Notes: generated from the sequence alone by a model not told the origin. Counted from the first letter of the stretch, positions 35,106 to 45,438 are shown. The stretch is DNA of 64,000 nucleotides from Adiantum capillus-veneris (GCA_014529385.2 CM043971.1:59846709-59910708); one strand, 5' to 3'. A program made the numbers and translations.

Positions 35106-35806
35106 TTAGGGAGGGATTTTGTAGGGTCTTTTTGAAATTGGCTCACTTCCTGGAAAGGTTTCAATTTCGTGGTCTATATCTCTGGGAGGAGGTAAATTCG
35201 AAAGATCTTCCGGAAATATATCTGAAAATTCTTTAAGCCATTTTGGAGTTGGGTTGTCCCTTGAATCATCTGCCTTATTAAGTTTTACTACAAAGATCTG
35301 TTGCCCTTTATGTAACCCCTTCAGAAGTCGACTAGCCTTGACTAAATGAGCCTTAGGCTTCCCGTTTATTCCTTGTACTAATGTTTCTTCACCTAAGTCA
35401 TTTTTGAAGGTTAAGTTCCCTTGAGCACAGTGAATTTGAGCTTGATTTTTGATTAGCCAATCCATTCCAAGGATACCATCATAGATTCCTACTGGAAGAG
35501 TTCGAAAGTAGGATGAAGTCAGGGTTCCCCTAGTTCAAACTCAACTTTCCCAGCTGTAAATTGAGATAGAACCTCTTTCCCATTTGCTAGCTCTACTACT
35601 AATTTCTTGGTAGGATATTGGTTCAATTTAAGTTTCCTTAAACATTTAGGAGAGAGAAAAGAGTGTGTGCTGCCACAATCTATAAGTAGTTCAAATTTTT
35701 CACCTTCTCTGTTTGCAGTGGTTTGGATGACAGCATACTGTTGCTGAGCTCCAGGGTTATCAATGGCGGCAAAAAGAGTAGCTCTTTCATCTTCCTCATC
35801 CTGCAA
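35106..35806 (-). pseudogene. gypsy-A retropepsin and linker
   Basis: The aspartic protease motif is LLIDCGSTHSFLSP, so the active-site triad is Asp-Cys-Gly where DSG or DTG is usual. GMDWL marks the end of the protease about 80 residues on, and a linker leads to SKRPYKIPP before RT. A frameshift near 35520 splits the domain between the two open frames (35519-35806 and 35106-35465). Confidence 0.88.
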
Positions 35807-35911
35807 GGTAGGCTCTCCTACTGCAGCATAAGATCTGGCTCCTCTACCTCTTCCTCTGCCTCGTCCTCTATTGCCTCTACCTCTTTGATTATTTCCTTGT
35901 CCTATTTGAGT

Positions 35912-36665
35912 CTAAGAAGGGGTTCCGGTAGCAATTTGAGGATTTTTCCCCTCAGGACATTGACTCCTGTAGTGTCCCATTCTATTGCATCCATAGCATC
36001 TGATGTTCGGGAAAGTCTGCTCTATAGTGGCTGCAGCTGACATTGCCCTCCGTTGACCTCCTTGATTATAATTCCCCCTTGCTCTTCCTCTAAAGTTATT
36101 GTAGTTGTAATAGTTCCTGGCAGCACAATTTCCTTCAGATGCAAGTGGTTTATCTCTTAGAAGAGCATCTTGAATAGAGGTGGGTCTCATAGCTTCCATC
36201 CGGTTACTTAAAGGTTTGTTTAAACCGTGACAGAAGCGAGCAATCTGTTGTTCCATAGTCATTGGTGGTGCGTAACGTCGTAAAGACACATATTTGGTGT
36301 AATATTCTTCCAAAGTAAGCCCTAACTGTTTGAGGGCGAAGAACTCATTCATCTTGATAGCTTGGTGAGCTGGATGAAGATATCTTTCTTTCATTGCCTG
36401 CTCCATTCTTTCCCAAGAGGGACTAATGGAAGGATTATCTCTACAATATTGTTTCCACCAGAGTTTGGCATCTCCGGTGAATCAAAACATTCCTTACATT
36501 GCCTGATTCTCTGAAGCAGTTCCTGCTGCCAAGAAATAATCATCCATGGCGTCGAGCCATGCTTCGGCATCACGTTCTAAGTTGGTTCCTTCTCCCTTGA
36601 AAGTTGGGAGTTGAACTTGTTTTAACAGTAGTTTCTTTTCCTGGGTGGGAGTATAGAGACTTTTG
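35912..36665 (-). pseudogene. gypsy-A Gag
   Basis: Starts near 36660 with a typical gypsy Gag entry (LPTFKGEG, AEAWLDAMDDYF), then the helical retrotrans_gag core (GDAKLWW, FFALKQLGLTLEEYYTKYVSL, RFCHGL), an Arg/Gly-rich linker and the CCHC zinc knuckle CYGCNRMGHYRSQC. Two in-frame stops (TAA 36494-36496, TGA 36482-36484) and a TAG at 35912-35914 break the frame; beyond the last, an Arg/Gly repeat leads to the protease. All three stops are compatible with C-to-T changes from Gln or Arg codons. Confidence 0.9.
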
Positions 36666-36908
36666 GCAATTCCCTAAGTTTGTAATTAATGAAAATGCTT
36701 TAGTGTTTACACTACTTTTGTTTTGTCATGCAGTTCTCTAATTTATATACTTTTTAACACACTAAAAACAGAAATCTAACAATCATTAACACCATTTCAA
36801 TTTAACTACACAAGCATGTCATAAAACCATGGTATATACAAAGGTTGATACAACACTGACTCATACTATGTACAAGATGGGATCATGCTATATACAATGT
36901 GTGATTCC
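36666..36908. other. gypsy-A spacer between leader ORF and gag
   Basis: AT-rich and non-coding. The minus strand ends in TTAATTACAAACTTAG just before the gag frame, which could act as a splice acceptor. Confidence 0.35.
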
Positions 36909-37418
36909 CTAAATCAACAACCTCTTTACCACTGGTGGGTGTGATAGGGGATAAAAAAATATGACATCTTTTGGTCCCCTAAACCTTGGGCCTACCCTCA
37001 TGGGCCTGATCCTACTTGGGTATATTACTGTGGCTACCTGATCATAGACCCACTGATTTTGTAACACTTCTACCCCATCTACAACAATGGTCTGATTTGG
37101 ATCTTCAGTCCCACTAAAGAAGAAAACTTCAATGGTCCGAAGTGTTTTTTCCCACTTGAGTCTTTTTAGATTGAGTGTCCAGCCTTCTAATCGTCCCGCA
37201 TCAATCAGGAAAATTCCGCCAAACTGTGACCAGTTGATTCCCCATGTAGGAGGAGGGGAAAACATTAAATCTAACAATTGCATGATGCTCTTGCGAAGTA
37301 CAAAGTTGTTGGAGCTGCAAGCAGCCTCAAACATGATGTTGAAAATCACAAACTTTTGGTAAGCTTGGCGGATATTTTCCTGTATTGATAGGGAAATTCT
37401 CATTTCACAATATACCAT
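36909..37418 (-). CDS. Extra ORF between primer-binding site and gag in gypsy-A
   Basis: A 169-residue intact frame starts about 70 bases after the primer-binding site on the element's sense strand. Composition is protein-like: an N-terminal helical segment (ENIRQAYQKFVIFNIMFEAACSS) followed by a Trp/Gly/Pro-rich region (PPTWGINWSQFGGIFL, GRLEGWTLNLKRLKW). No homolog recognised. Some plant gypsy lineages (Ogre/Tat) carry an additional ORF before gag, but this is a chromodomain element. It may be a lineage-specific accessory protein or a captured host fragment. It stays open while gag and pol are riddled with stops. Confidence 0.5.
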   Translation of the reverse strand: MVYCEMRISLSIQENIRQAYQKFVIFNIMFEAACSSNNFVLRKSIMQLLDLMFSPPPTWGINWSQFGGIFLIDAGRLEGWTLNLKRLKWEKTLRTIEVFFFSGTEDPNQTIVVDGVEVLQNQWVYDQVATVIYPSRIRPMRVGPRFRGPKDVIFFYPLSHPPVVKRLLI

Positions 37419-37488
37419 AACTAAAAATGAACTATAACTTATGCCTATTTCCCAACTTTTATCCTCCTAAGGTCAGGACCTTATTAAA

Positions 37489-37504
37489 CCATGCTCTGAT
37501 ACCA
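37489..37504 (-). other. Primer-binding site of gypsy-A
   Basis: The minus strand reads TGGTATCAGAGCATGG two bases after the LTR end, complementary to the 3' end of plant initiator tRNA-Met, the commonest plant LTR-element primer. Confidence 0.93.
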
Positions 37505-37506
37505 CT

Positions 37507-38008
37507 TGTAAGGTCTCCAACCCGCCGACACCAAAAGTGGGATGGTCCCATTGACAGGTCTCTAGGCCTACTAAAGTCAAAGTCTTTAAACAAAACAAAT
37601 TCCAGGGAATTCACCCTTACCATTGGCAATGGTTTAGGTTTATAGCCCTAGAAGAGACCTAGTCCTCTCTCGCAGTGGAAACCGGACCCTATAATAAAAA
37701 TTCCGGCCTTAAATCTTCATCCTTTAGATTAAGGTTTCCTTAGCCAAAGCTTCTTTTCCCTCTAGCATATGTGAATGAAGTTTTTAAACGTTTTAGTGCG
37801 CGGGAATGGATAGTTACCTGACTAATCAGGTCCACCCCTCCATGATTGACAACCTTAGTCAATCCCCACTTACCACCCCGCACTTACACATGATTATTTT
37901 GTTGTTTAATTACTACCACATTCTTTCCACATTTAAAATAATGATTCCTTTTTAACTTTTCAAACGGCATTTCCTTAAGACAACCTTTGAAAAGAGTATT
38001 GAAGACAT
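37507..38008 (-). repeat. gypsy-A 5' LTR, R/U5-side piece
   Basis: It begins (plus strand) TGTAAGGTCTCCAACC like 21504 and follows that LTR closely, but without CACTA-2 at 37883-37885. It stops at 38008 against copia Gag sequence; the remaining LTR is at 11833 and leftward. The two pieces lack only TCTTTCAGCA of the intact LTR. A short gap relative to the 3' LTR is seen near 37770, where GGGCACAGCCGC..GAA is missing. Confidence 0.92.
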
Positions 38009-38480
38009 CTAGCCGAGTCAGTGTTCTTCACTATTATAGGGAAGACAATAACCAAGGAACTTTGGGATAGCTTATGTTCAGCATGGGAGAGCAAAAGTGC
38101 ATCAAAAAAAGTTTTTCTCATGAAACATCTTATGAAGCTCAACATGAAAGAAGGTAGCACAATTTTTGGTCACTAAAATGAGTTCAGCTCCTTGTTTAGT
38201 CAATTGGCATCTCAAGGCTTTAAGGCGTTTGACGACGAACTCAAGTCTATATTCTTGTTATGCTCTCTACCCAGTTCATGGGACATCTTTTGCACATCCA
38301 TTAGAAATTCGGCTCCAAAAGGCAAGTTAGTGTTCAATGCTATCAGAGATGTGTTGCTCACTGAAGAAATTTGACGTAAATCTCTCGACGGTGCTAGTCA
38401 TGGAGATGCATATACGGCTGGCAATTCAACAAAGGCAAGAGGTTGTGACAGGAACAAACACAAAAGATGTCATAATAACT
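38009..38480 (+). pseudogene. copia-C Gag, C-terminal half
   Basis: Plus-strand frame with KTITKELWDSLCSAWESK, KVFLMKHLMKLNMKEG, FDDELKSIFLLCSLPSSWD and GKLVFNAIRDVLLTEE, the UBN2/copia Gag pattern. TAA and TGA stops follow GSTIFGH and LLTEEI. It starts at 38009 exactly in phase with the N-terminal half ending at 11834. Nothing of pol follows; after about 38500 the sequence is unrelated. Confidence 0.88.
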
Positions 38481-40083
38481 AATATCTAATTCTCCTTAAT
38501 GATTTTATCATGTCAAACTATCATTTAATACGAGAAAGTACCAGGGGAGAAAAAGCTAGAATATTGGTTAAGCTGGCAGACCGGCCACAGTACGGATCCA
38601 AAGGAAAGAAAATAGGGATCCAAAGGGGGGGGGGGGGGGGGGGGGGGGCATCTTCAAAAGAGCAATATGCAACAGTGGGCTTCATGGACCCTAAGGTTTA
38701 GCCCATTAAGACTTCCAAAATGCTAAGGTTCCAAATTTCAAAGGCTGTGTCCAATGGTTAAGCTTAGGAAATTTGTATGCTTTGTATGCGTGTAAAAAAA
38801 GTCTTCAGAAGTCCTACAAAGGAGGGGGAGATCCCAATAAGTAGGCGATGAGAGAGAAATACACACCCACACTCACAAGATTCCTTTACACAAGGGGAAA
38901 GAGGGACACATGTCAACTCCCTTGCCCAGATGCCCACAAGGTGTACTCAATTCCTATTGGATGGCCAAGGAGGTGGACCAATGAGAATTAGGCTAGAGTA
39001 AATATAGTTTAATTAATTTTAAAACACTTAATAAAAGAACCAATAAGAATTAATCTCTCTAGAATACTATTGAACAGTTTCCCAAGGGGTCCAATGCGCA
39101 TTCAGCAGCCCAATGGCTTGCTTGATTCCTATTGGCGACGAGACAAAGGGGTCTAGTGAGACTTTAGTTGCATTAATTAATTACCTAAATCTCTCACAGA
39201 AGGGTAAAGGGGAACACATGTCAGAAGGCTATCACTTATGCTGCTTTAATTTTATTAGCTAAGCTGGAAAAGGTATAATAGGGTGTGAGCATGAGCAAAT
39301 AGCAAGATGGGTCGACCAAGAGAGTGGGGGGGGGGGGGGGGACTGATTTTCTGAAGGAATTATTACATACACACACACACAAGTGTATGTGTGAAGCAAA
39401 AAGACTCTCTCTCTCCTTCTCAAGCTTTAATGGAAAGCTTATCACCTGCTCCAAGCATGTGAGAAGGGAGGCCTACACCAACAACTCTTGGCTTTGTGAT
39501 GCAAATCCAACCAGGAGCCAAGATTCAATGCATGCTCATCTCCTCTACCATTCTAATTACTAAGCTAAGCTAATCGAATATGAGTGATTATGTGAGGATA
39601 TGTACATTTTTCTTGTAAGACTACTCCTTCTTCCTCTCAATCTACTCTCATACCCCGCTAGCTCTCACCATCTTCGAAGGTGTGTGAGGTCTTGGTTCTA
39701 AGACCATGAGGGAATTGATGTTGTGTTTTATAAGTGTTTTGCTGAGTGCTTGAAGCTTCCATCTTCATTGCACTAGCTAGTATTGAAGGAACACAAGAAA
39801 GTGTACTGTAAAATGTCTCTCTTGATGAGAGAAACCATAATACAAAGACTTTTGTAGAGGGGACCGGCTCCATGTAAATCCGGTCCTCAATTGTTGTCAA
39901 TAGTTTAATTTATATCTCTTTTGAAGTATTGTTCATGATATCTAACTAGGTGTTATTTGTTTCGTTGCTCTCTCCACCCAAGCACTCTTGTTATTCTCAT
40001 TAGGAATCTATTGTAATGAAATGCTCACTATGTTCATGTTATTTTCTGCTACACACAAGTTAGTAGGCCATTAAATGTTACAA
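38481..40083. other. Non-coding region, probable gypsy-B2 LTR at its right end
   Basis: No gene recognised. It ends in AATGTTACA directly before a tRNA-Met-type primer-binding site, so the right part should be the 5' LTR of gypsy-B2. The LTR start could not be placed. Confidence 0.45.
38625..38648 (+). repeat. G homopolymer (24 G)
   Basis: An uninterrupted run of 24 G. A second run of 17 G is at about 39326-39342. Both can form G-quadruplexes and are error-prone in sequencing. Confidence 0.9.
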
Positions 40084-40097
40084 TGGTATTAGAGCAC
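40084..40097 (+). other. Primer-binding site of gypsy-B2
   Basis: TGGTATTAGAGCAC differs by one base from the initiator tRNA-Met complement (TGGTATCAGAGC) over its first 12 bases and lies one base after a TTACA end. Confidence 0.7.
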
Positions 40098-40500
40098 AAG
40101 GTTTCTCTTTTCTTGCTCAAGAAGGGAGGTCCTCAATTTAGCTATAAATGGTTGGTATTATTAATTGCATGCGAGTAAGTAGAATAGGGATTTTTCAGAC
40201 TTGCAGTGTGGATGCGCTCGTGAAGATAATGGGGCATCATCATTGAGAGCTATGGTCTTAATATTGGAGTCCTAGGGGGCTTGCCTACGGCTTAACCACA
40301 ATTGAGCTATTACAAGCTTGACAGGAGCTGTTGCTGTTTTGGTGTTGAACGACCCTCTCTTCTATTCCTTGCAATTAATGGTATTTGAGCCAGGGGTACA
40401 ATAGCTTGAGTGATTTTTCTAAAGGGGTAAAGAGGAGTAGCAACTAGGGCTTGAAGTGCCAAAGTACACCTAGAAACCTTTACACCTAAAAGTTGTTATA

Positions 40501-41960
40501 ATGGCTAACAACAGTAAAGAGACTCAAATTAATGTTGATAACTTTGATTTTGCTAATGAGAAGGCTACTAATGATGCCCCTATGATTGTTAACTACCTTG
40601 TTTCTAGGATTCAATAAGCCATGGGAAATCCATCCCGCCAAAGTGAAGTGCAACAACAGCTTTGTGCTCATAGGATTATCCAAGCTCCCCACCATGACAC
40701 GAGAGCACCTAGGAAGCCTCCTTGTGAGACTTCCAAAAGAGGCCTCTCTCCAATTCGGGAAGAAGAAGAGGACACATACGAAGGGCTCAAAAATTTTCTT
40801 CTTGATGATGCATCTCCTTCCAAAAGGAGAACTCAAGAGCCTCCACCAAAGGAAGGAGAAAGAAGTGAGTCTCTTGCCACTTTGATGGAGATCGCTCCAC
40901 AAAGATGGCGGGCTAAACGCTCTCCATCTGATTCACCTCCTAAGCGGTGAAGGCCATTGCACACTTCCCCACACCAAAATTCAAAGAGGGATGACAAAAA
41001 GCAAGAGAAGAAAAAGGTGAGAGGACACCTTCTTCTCCATCTTCTTCATCCTCTTCCTCTTATGAAAGTGATGGTGGAGACAAAGAAGATCAAGGCAAGA
41101 ATAAGGCAAGAAAGAGGTCACCCTCTTCTTCATATTCCTCAAATTCTTCATCTTCTGAAGAAAGTGATGGTGCAACCTTTGAACCATCAAAATGAAGAGG
41201 CCATAGGAAATCCTATGCTGCATGGAAGAGGTCATACAGGCTTTAGAAGTTCAAAGAGGGAGGGAAGAGCATCTCTTTCCTTACCTACAATGGCACCTTT
41301 GGTGCTACATAAAAAGTCTTAGCCTTTATCCAGCAATTTGATGCGGAATTTAGAGATGAGGGCTTCACGGAGTCTTCTAAGATACACCATGTAGCTACGC
41401 ACTTTCAAAAGTCACAAGGCAATGGTGGTCTAGCCTACGAGCTAGCCTACGAGCAAACGGTGAAGTTAAACGAACCTGGAAAGCTTTGAGTGCAAACGGT
41501 GAAGCTCCACAAACATGAAAAGCTTCGAGAGCTTCCATTATGAAGCAATTTTTGGCCACCGATGCCAAAGACAAAGTACTCACCGAATGGTGAAGCTTGA
41601 AGCTCTCTCCCTACGGATCCCTTCACAAATATGTAGAAAAGTTTTGGGGCTTACGTCTCAAAGACACTGTCTTCAAAAAGATGGATTTTGGAGAGCAAAA
41701 GAAACAATTTTTCCCGGGCTTAACAGAAGAAATGGTGGAGTATGTCAACTCCCAAAGACCACGCACCATATTGGCGGTTATACACCATACATTGGTGGCC
41801 AGGGGCTAAGAGGAATTCTAAGCCCATGTAAAATAAGGGTTCCAATGAGCCTAAGGGGAAGGAAAAAGTCGAAAAGTCTCCACCTTATCGATGCTTTCAG
41901 TTACAATAATCTTGACACATGCGTTCTCATTCTGTTCTCATCGTCATCGACCCTTAACAC
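40501..41960 (+). pseudogene. gypsy-B2 Gag remnant
   Basis: Starts with MANNSKETQINVDNFDF and continues through Ser/Lys-rich linker sequence (SSYSSNSSSSEESDG) to KFKEGGK, SFLTYNGTFGAT and SSKIHHVATHFQKS. This matches the gypsy-B1 gag (KFKECGK, FISFDGTFANT, KSKLHHVAMYLQK). Stops occur after VSRIQ and SPPKR, and several shifts follow. No pol is visible after 41960, so the copy is truncated. It shows that B1 and B2 belong to one family. Confidence 0.7.
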
Positions 41961-43228
41961 TAGAATGGTAACATGACATTTTTATGTCCTTGGATACTTT
42001 TGTGTTCTGTTAAGTGACAATTTTGCTTGAATTATTTGAAGAGTATGAAAATGAATTTCTAGGTGCTATATATCCACAAAGTTGCCTTATGAGCTGAAAA
42101 AAACTTAGCATTTTTTTTTGGAGTATCAATCTCACCATTAACCTTACTCTTGCATAACGTTTTTGAACCTAAACTGTGTGAAAAAATGGGTCCTGTTTTT
42201 GGTTTTTTTTCAATTTTTGGCAACTATACCACCCTAAACTTCATGTTTGTGAGGTTTAGATGGCTAGAGGTTAGGCCTTCATAGTTTTGAACATGTTTTG
42301 ATGCTTGTAGGGAGAGCTAACTGTTAAAATTGAAAGTTATGACCAATTTACAAGAATTGCATAATCCTATTTTTTGGCCAAAATTAGCACTTTTATGATT
42401 TTTTTGGTGGCTTTCTTGATATCCAAATTCAATTTTGATTGTGTAAGTGTAATGTATAATATAAATATAATCTTCCTTGAGTTTTGGGGGACCTAATATG
42501 CTATATAGCATAGTATATGATGATGGTTGAGTTTTTTGATTGCTGAAGAATACGATACACTTTAGAGTAGCAAGTATAACTTTATGAATATTGCTAGTTT
42601 CTTAGGCAAATTGTGTGTATTTTGTAGGTAGTAACCATATCTAATCATAGACTACAAACTTGACTAGATATTGAGTAGTTTATATGGGTTTCTAGAGGTC
42701 ATAATGCTAAACCCAGTTTTTTCATGTTTGCTGTATTTAGCACTTTATTATTGACCCCAAGGTTCCAATTGTAAGATATCCATTATCCTTTTGACATGAT
42801 CCATGGATCCTTTTGACTCCAAAGGCCCAAAGGGAACTAAGAAAACATGTATATAGTATCTGTATTGAGCGTACTGACTATAGAAACTTTGATGATAGAT
42901 CCGCAGAATGGCAAAAATGCAACTTTTTTGTACCTATTCTTTTTGCCCAAAACAAAAATAGTGAGGTAAAAGAAACCATATGTTTTGGTCACCAACCCAT
43001 TGAAGTTAACGGGGCATTTTATCTCATGTCCTACAAAAATCCCCACTCTTATTTATATGCAATCAACCGTAAGAAATTGTTGTTTTGGGCAAAATGCACT
43101 GGTCCATCAACTTTGGAGGCTTGTAGTGACCAAGGGATGAGAAAAATTACAAGTTTCTCATTTTTTCCATATGTAGTAGTTATTGAACTATAAGCTCATG
43201 AAAGTATTTTTCAAAATGAGTGGATCTA
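41961..43228. other. Unassigned intergenic DNA
   Basis: AT-rich with no convincing coding sequence. A 126-codon frame at 42813-43193 has no recognisable motif and looks like chance. This is the 3' flank of the host gene. Confidence 0.45.
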
Positions 43229-43994
43229 CTATGGTTTTGGAAAAATTTCCCAAAATCCTAAAAGCACACTTTTATGTCCTGTTAGGTTACCATTCAAGTG
43301 AGATCCTTCAGAGTAATTAACGTGCTTTCTTACTATCTTTTCGCTTTTGTAATATTGCTCAAAGAATTCTTCATTTGCCTTCTCTAATTCCTTCCAAACT
43401 GCAAGCTTAATTAAACATAGTATAGCACTAAGACAGAAGAAAATACTCACAGTCTAGCTGTCAGCAATGTTTATATGAATGTAAACCTTAATTAGGTAGC
43501 TGTGATTAAATGTATATGAGTGCGATTGGCTAGCAAGAGATTCACACCTGTCCGAGTGACGATGGGATCGATTCCGGCATGCTGGAGGAGCGCTTTGACG
43601 CATTCTTCTTTGCATAGACAGAGAGTGAGGCAGCGTTCTATGAGGTGCTGCCTGCAATTTAGAGGAGCGAGCTTGCATGTGTAATTATTAATGACGTTAT
43701 CCAGCAGACCTATATATGTATCTGGTTGATAATTAAAACTAATTGACTTAATAATCAAGCTCTAGCACATATTTGCAGGTAAAGGCATAGAGCATAAATA
43801 AATGATTAAAGGCAGGCAGGCAGGCTCACCTTCCTAACGAAAGATTGCGAAGCCTCATCCATCACATTTTCTGTGCCTGTGCTCGAATTCGACGATGACG
43901 ATGCGGTGTCGGCGCTAGCTGCGTCGCAGCTTAATGCACTGGCGGTCGAGGTGCTTGACGAGGAGGATGACCTGCATGAAGCTGCTGGTCTCAT
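43229..43994 (-). CDS. Plant protein 1589 family gene (TIGR01589 domain), three exons
   Basis: Predicted exons are 43830-43994, 43548-43647 and 43229-43398, giving about 144 residues. Exon 1 is Ser-rich (SSSSSSTSTASALSCD). Exons 2-3 join in phase (donor ACAG/GTGTGA, acceptor TTGCAG/TTTGG) to give HLIERCLTLCLCKEECVKAL, IDPIVTRT and VWKELEKANEEFFEQYY, the conserved plant-specific 'protein 1589' domain. The exon 1-2 junction keeps frame only with the second of two tandem acceptors (GCAGGCAG). In Arabidopsis this family includes small nuclear repressors reported to bind GLK transcription factors and dampen photosynthesis genes (RPGE/BPG4). That role is by family, not shown here. No stops or shifts were seen, making it the only intact-looking host gene in the window. 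The C-terminal end after EKIVR is not conserved and could be an unspliced artefact. Confidence 0.8.
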
Positions 43995-44230
43995 GATGTT
44001 GTTGCTCGCTCGCAAAGATAGGAAAAGATAGTGGCAGAGTTTGTAGCAGAAGACGTGCAGCACTTGTACTAGGAGGTCAGAGCATTGTAGGACAATTACG
44101 GTGACAGTAGAGTCTAGACATGCCCTAGACATGTACACACAGTGCTGAAACACCACTCCAGTCTCCAGAGTTACAAACTCATGGCGGCCGGACACTGTCG
44201 CCAGTAGTGTCAGGACACCTGCACTGTATT

Positions 44231-44336
44231 GAGCCACGTGCTTATATTAATATGAGCACAGGCCCAAAGTACAGTACAACGTCCTGCTCTGCTGCAGAGA
44301 AATCGAGCCACGCGCTTATATTAGTACGAGCACACG
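44231..44336. repeat. Duplicated promoter block
   Basis: GAGCCACGTGCTTATATTAA (44231) recurs as GAGCCACGCGCTTATATTAG (44307), each followed by a GAGCAC end. The G-box is intact in only the first copy. Confidence 0.75.
44235..44240. promoter_or_regulatory. G-box (CACGTG) upstream of the 1589 gene
   Basis: A palindromic CACGTG in GCCACGTGCTT lies 241 bases upstream of the start codon, next to an AT-rich AATATAAG element on the gene's strand. Confidence 0.6.
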
Positions 44337-44596
44337 GATCACTCAGTCCAGAGAAACGCGCGCGCTGCTGTTTCCCTTGGCCACTCGAAAGCGTACTGTA
44401 ACGACTCCACTGGAAAGACTGTAATGACTCCGCTGTAATGTTTCGCTTGGCCCCCGTTGGAAAGACTGTTTTGACAGTTGGTCAAACATGAGCCGCTTTC
44501 CAAATGTGTCCTCCTGGGGAGCACACTGAGAAAGCAGCGTGCGCGCTGCTTCTTCATGGTGCTCTTTGCAAGCATCTTGGATCTCCTACATGACCA

Positions 44597-44620
44597 CACG
44601 TGACGCCACATGATCACGTG
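44597..44620. promoter_or_regulatory. Paired G-boxes upstream of the 1589 gene
   Basis: CACGTG occurs at 44597-44602 (CACACGTGACG) and at 44615-44620 (ATCACGTGTCC), 18 bases apart, about 600 bases upstream of the start codon. Paired ACGT elements are typical of light- and ABA-responsive plant promoters. Confidence 0.6.
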
Positions 44621-45039
44621 TCCACCTGGTGCAGGCACATGCAAAAAGACATAGATTCTCACACAAAGAGGAAGATGAACGTGTTTTGAAAACGCACCTT
44701 CCCCTCAACCATCTTGCTCAAATAGACCATGGGTGGGGGACTTGGACAAACAACCTCGTCTAACAATACGCAACCAATGACCAGCATGCACATTGCTTGT
44801 GACTGGAGGCTACATACCGACGATGAAAGCAGGTGATGGGGACTCACCCTAGCACCCTTGATCTGAAGGGTGCCAATGCCCCTTTACTGGCAGACTTGCC
44901 CATCTTCAGCTTCTAGTGCTCGCGAGCCCAATGGATTTTCAAGTAGCAACACACGGGTATCCTACTCCTAAAGCAAAAAAAACAATAAGACCACAACTAG
45001 CTTAGTATATAGTGACAAATAAAAAAAAGACCACAAATA

Positions 45040-45300
45040 GCAAGTGTTTATGTGTGTGTATGCAATTGTATTTGTGTGTATGTATTACAACAAGTTTATT
45101 TGTGTTTGTGTTTGTAGTATACAAATGCATGACTGTAAAGTGTGTTTGTAGTATACAAATGCATTATTGTATTTGTGTCATGTGTTACTATGTGGTTGTG
45201 TGTGTGAATGCAAGTGTGTATATGTGTGTGTGTATGCATGATTGTATTTGGGAAATGTGTTGCTGTGTGTGTGTGTGTGTGTACGCGTGCGCGCATTTCC
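45040..45300. repeat. GT-rich degenerate microsatellite
   Basis: GTGTGTATG/TTTGTGT-type words culminate in a pure GT run at about 45264-45282. The block GTAGTATACAAATGCAT is duplicated at 45113 and 45150. Confidence 0.8.
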
Positions 45301-45438
45301 GCCATAGGAGCTTCCAATGGAGCCCCATTTGGAGCTCCTCCATGCCTTGAAAGGCATGGGGGAGGCCCAATGGAGCTCTTCCATGCCTTGAAAGGCATGG
45401 AGGAGCTCCATTGGGGCTCCATTGGAAGCTCCTATGGC
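45301..45438. repeat. 138-bp foldback (near-perfect palindrome)
   Basis: GCCATAGGAGCTTCCAATGG at the left is matched by its complement ending at 45438, and pairing continues nearly to the centre, where CCATGCCTTGAAAGGCATGG (itself palindromic) occurs twice. No coding capacity; MITE or foldback-like. No clear target duplication was identified. Confidence 0.92.

Larger units (their letters stand above)
21504..38008 (-). mobile_element. gypsy-A: chromodomain Ty3/gypsy LTR retrotransposon
   Basis: In transcription order: truncated 5' LTR piece (38008-37507), primer-binding site, an extra leader ORF, gag, protease, RT/RNase H, integrase with a C-terminal chromodomain, polypurine tract and 3' LTR (32457-21504, interrupted by CACTA-2). 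The missing U3 side of the 5' LTR is at 8863-11833. Target duplication CTTTC/GAAAG flanks the original element. Domain order PR-RT-RH-INT and the chromodomain identify a plant chromovirus. The coding region is dead: at least five in-frame stops, two frameshifts and an integrase deletion. Confidence 0.93.

Noticed and set aside
40375-40395. Second primer-binding-like site TGGTATTTGAGCC
   Set aside because: It lies inside the gypsy-B2 leader, 290 bases after the better site at 40084, and has no LTR end before it.
42813-43193. 126-codon ORF as a second host gene
   Set aside because: No domain or splice context, composition like the surrounding AT-rich DNA, and an overlapping open frame on the other strand.
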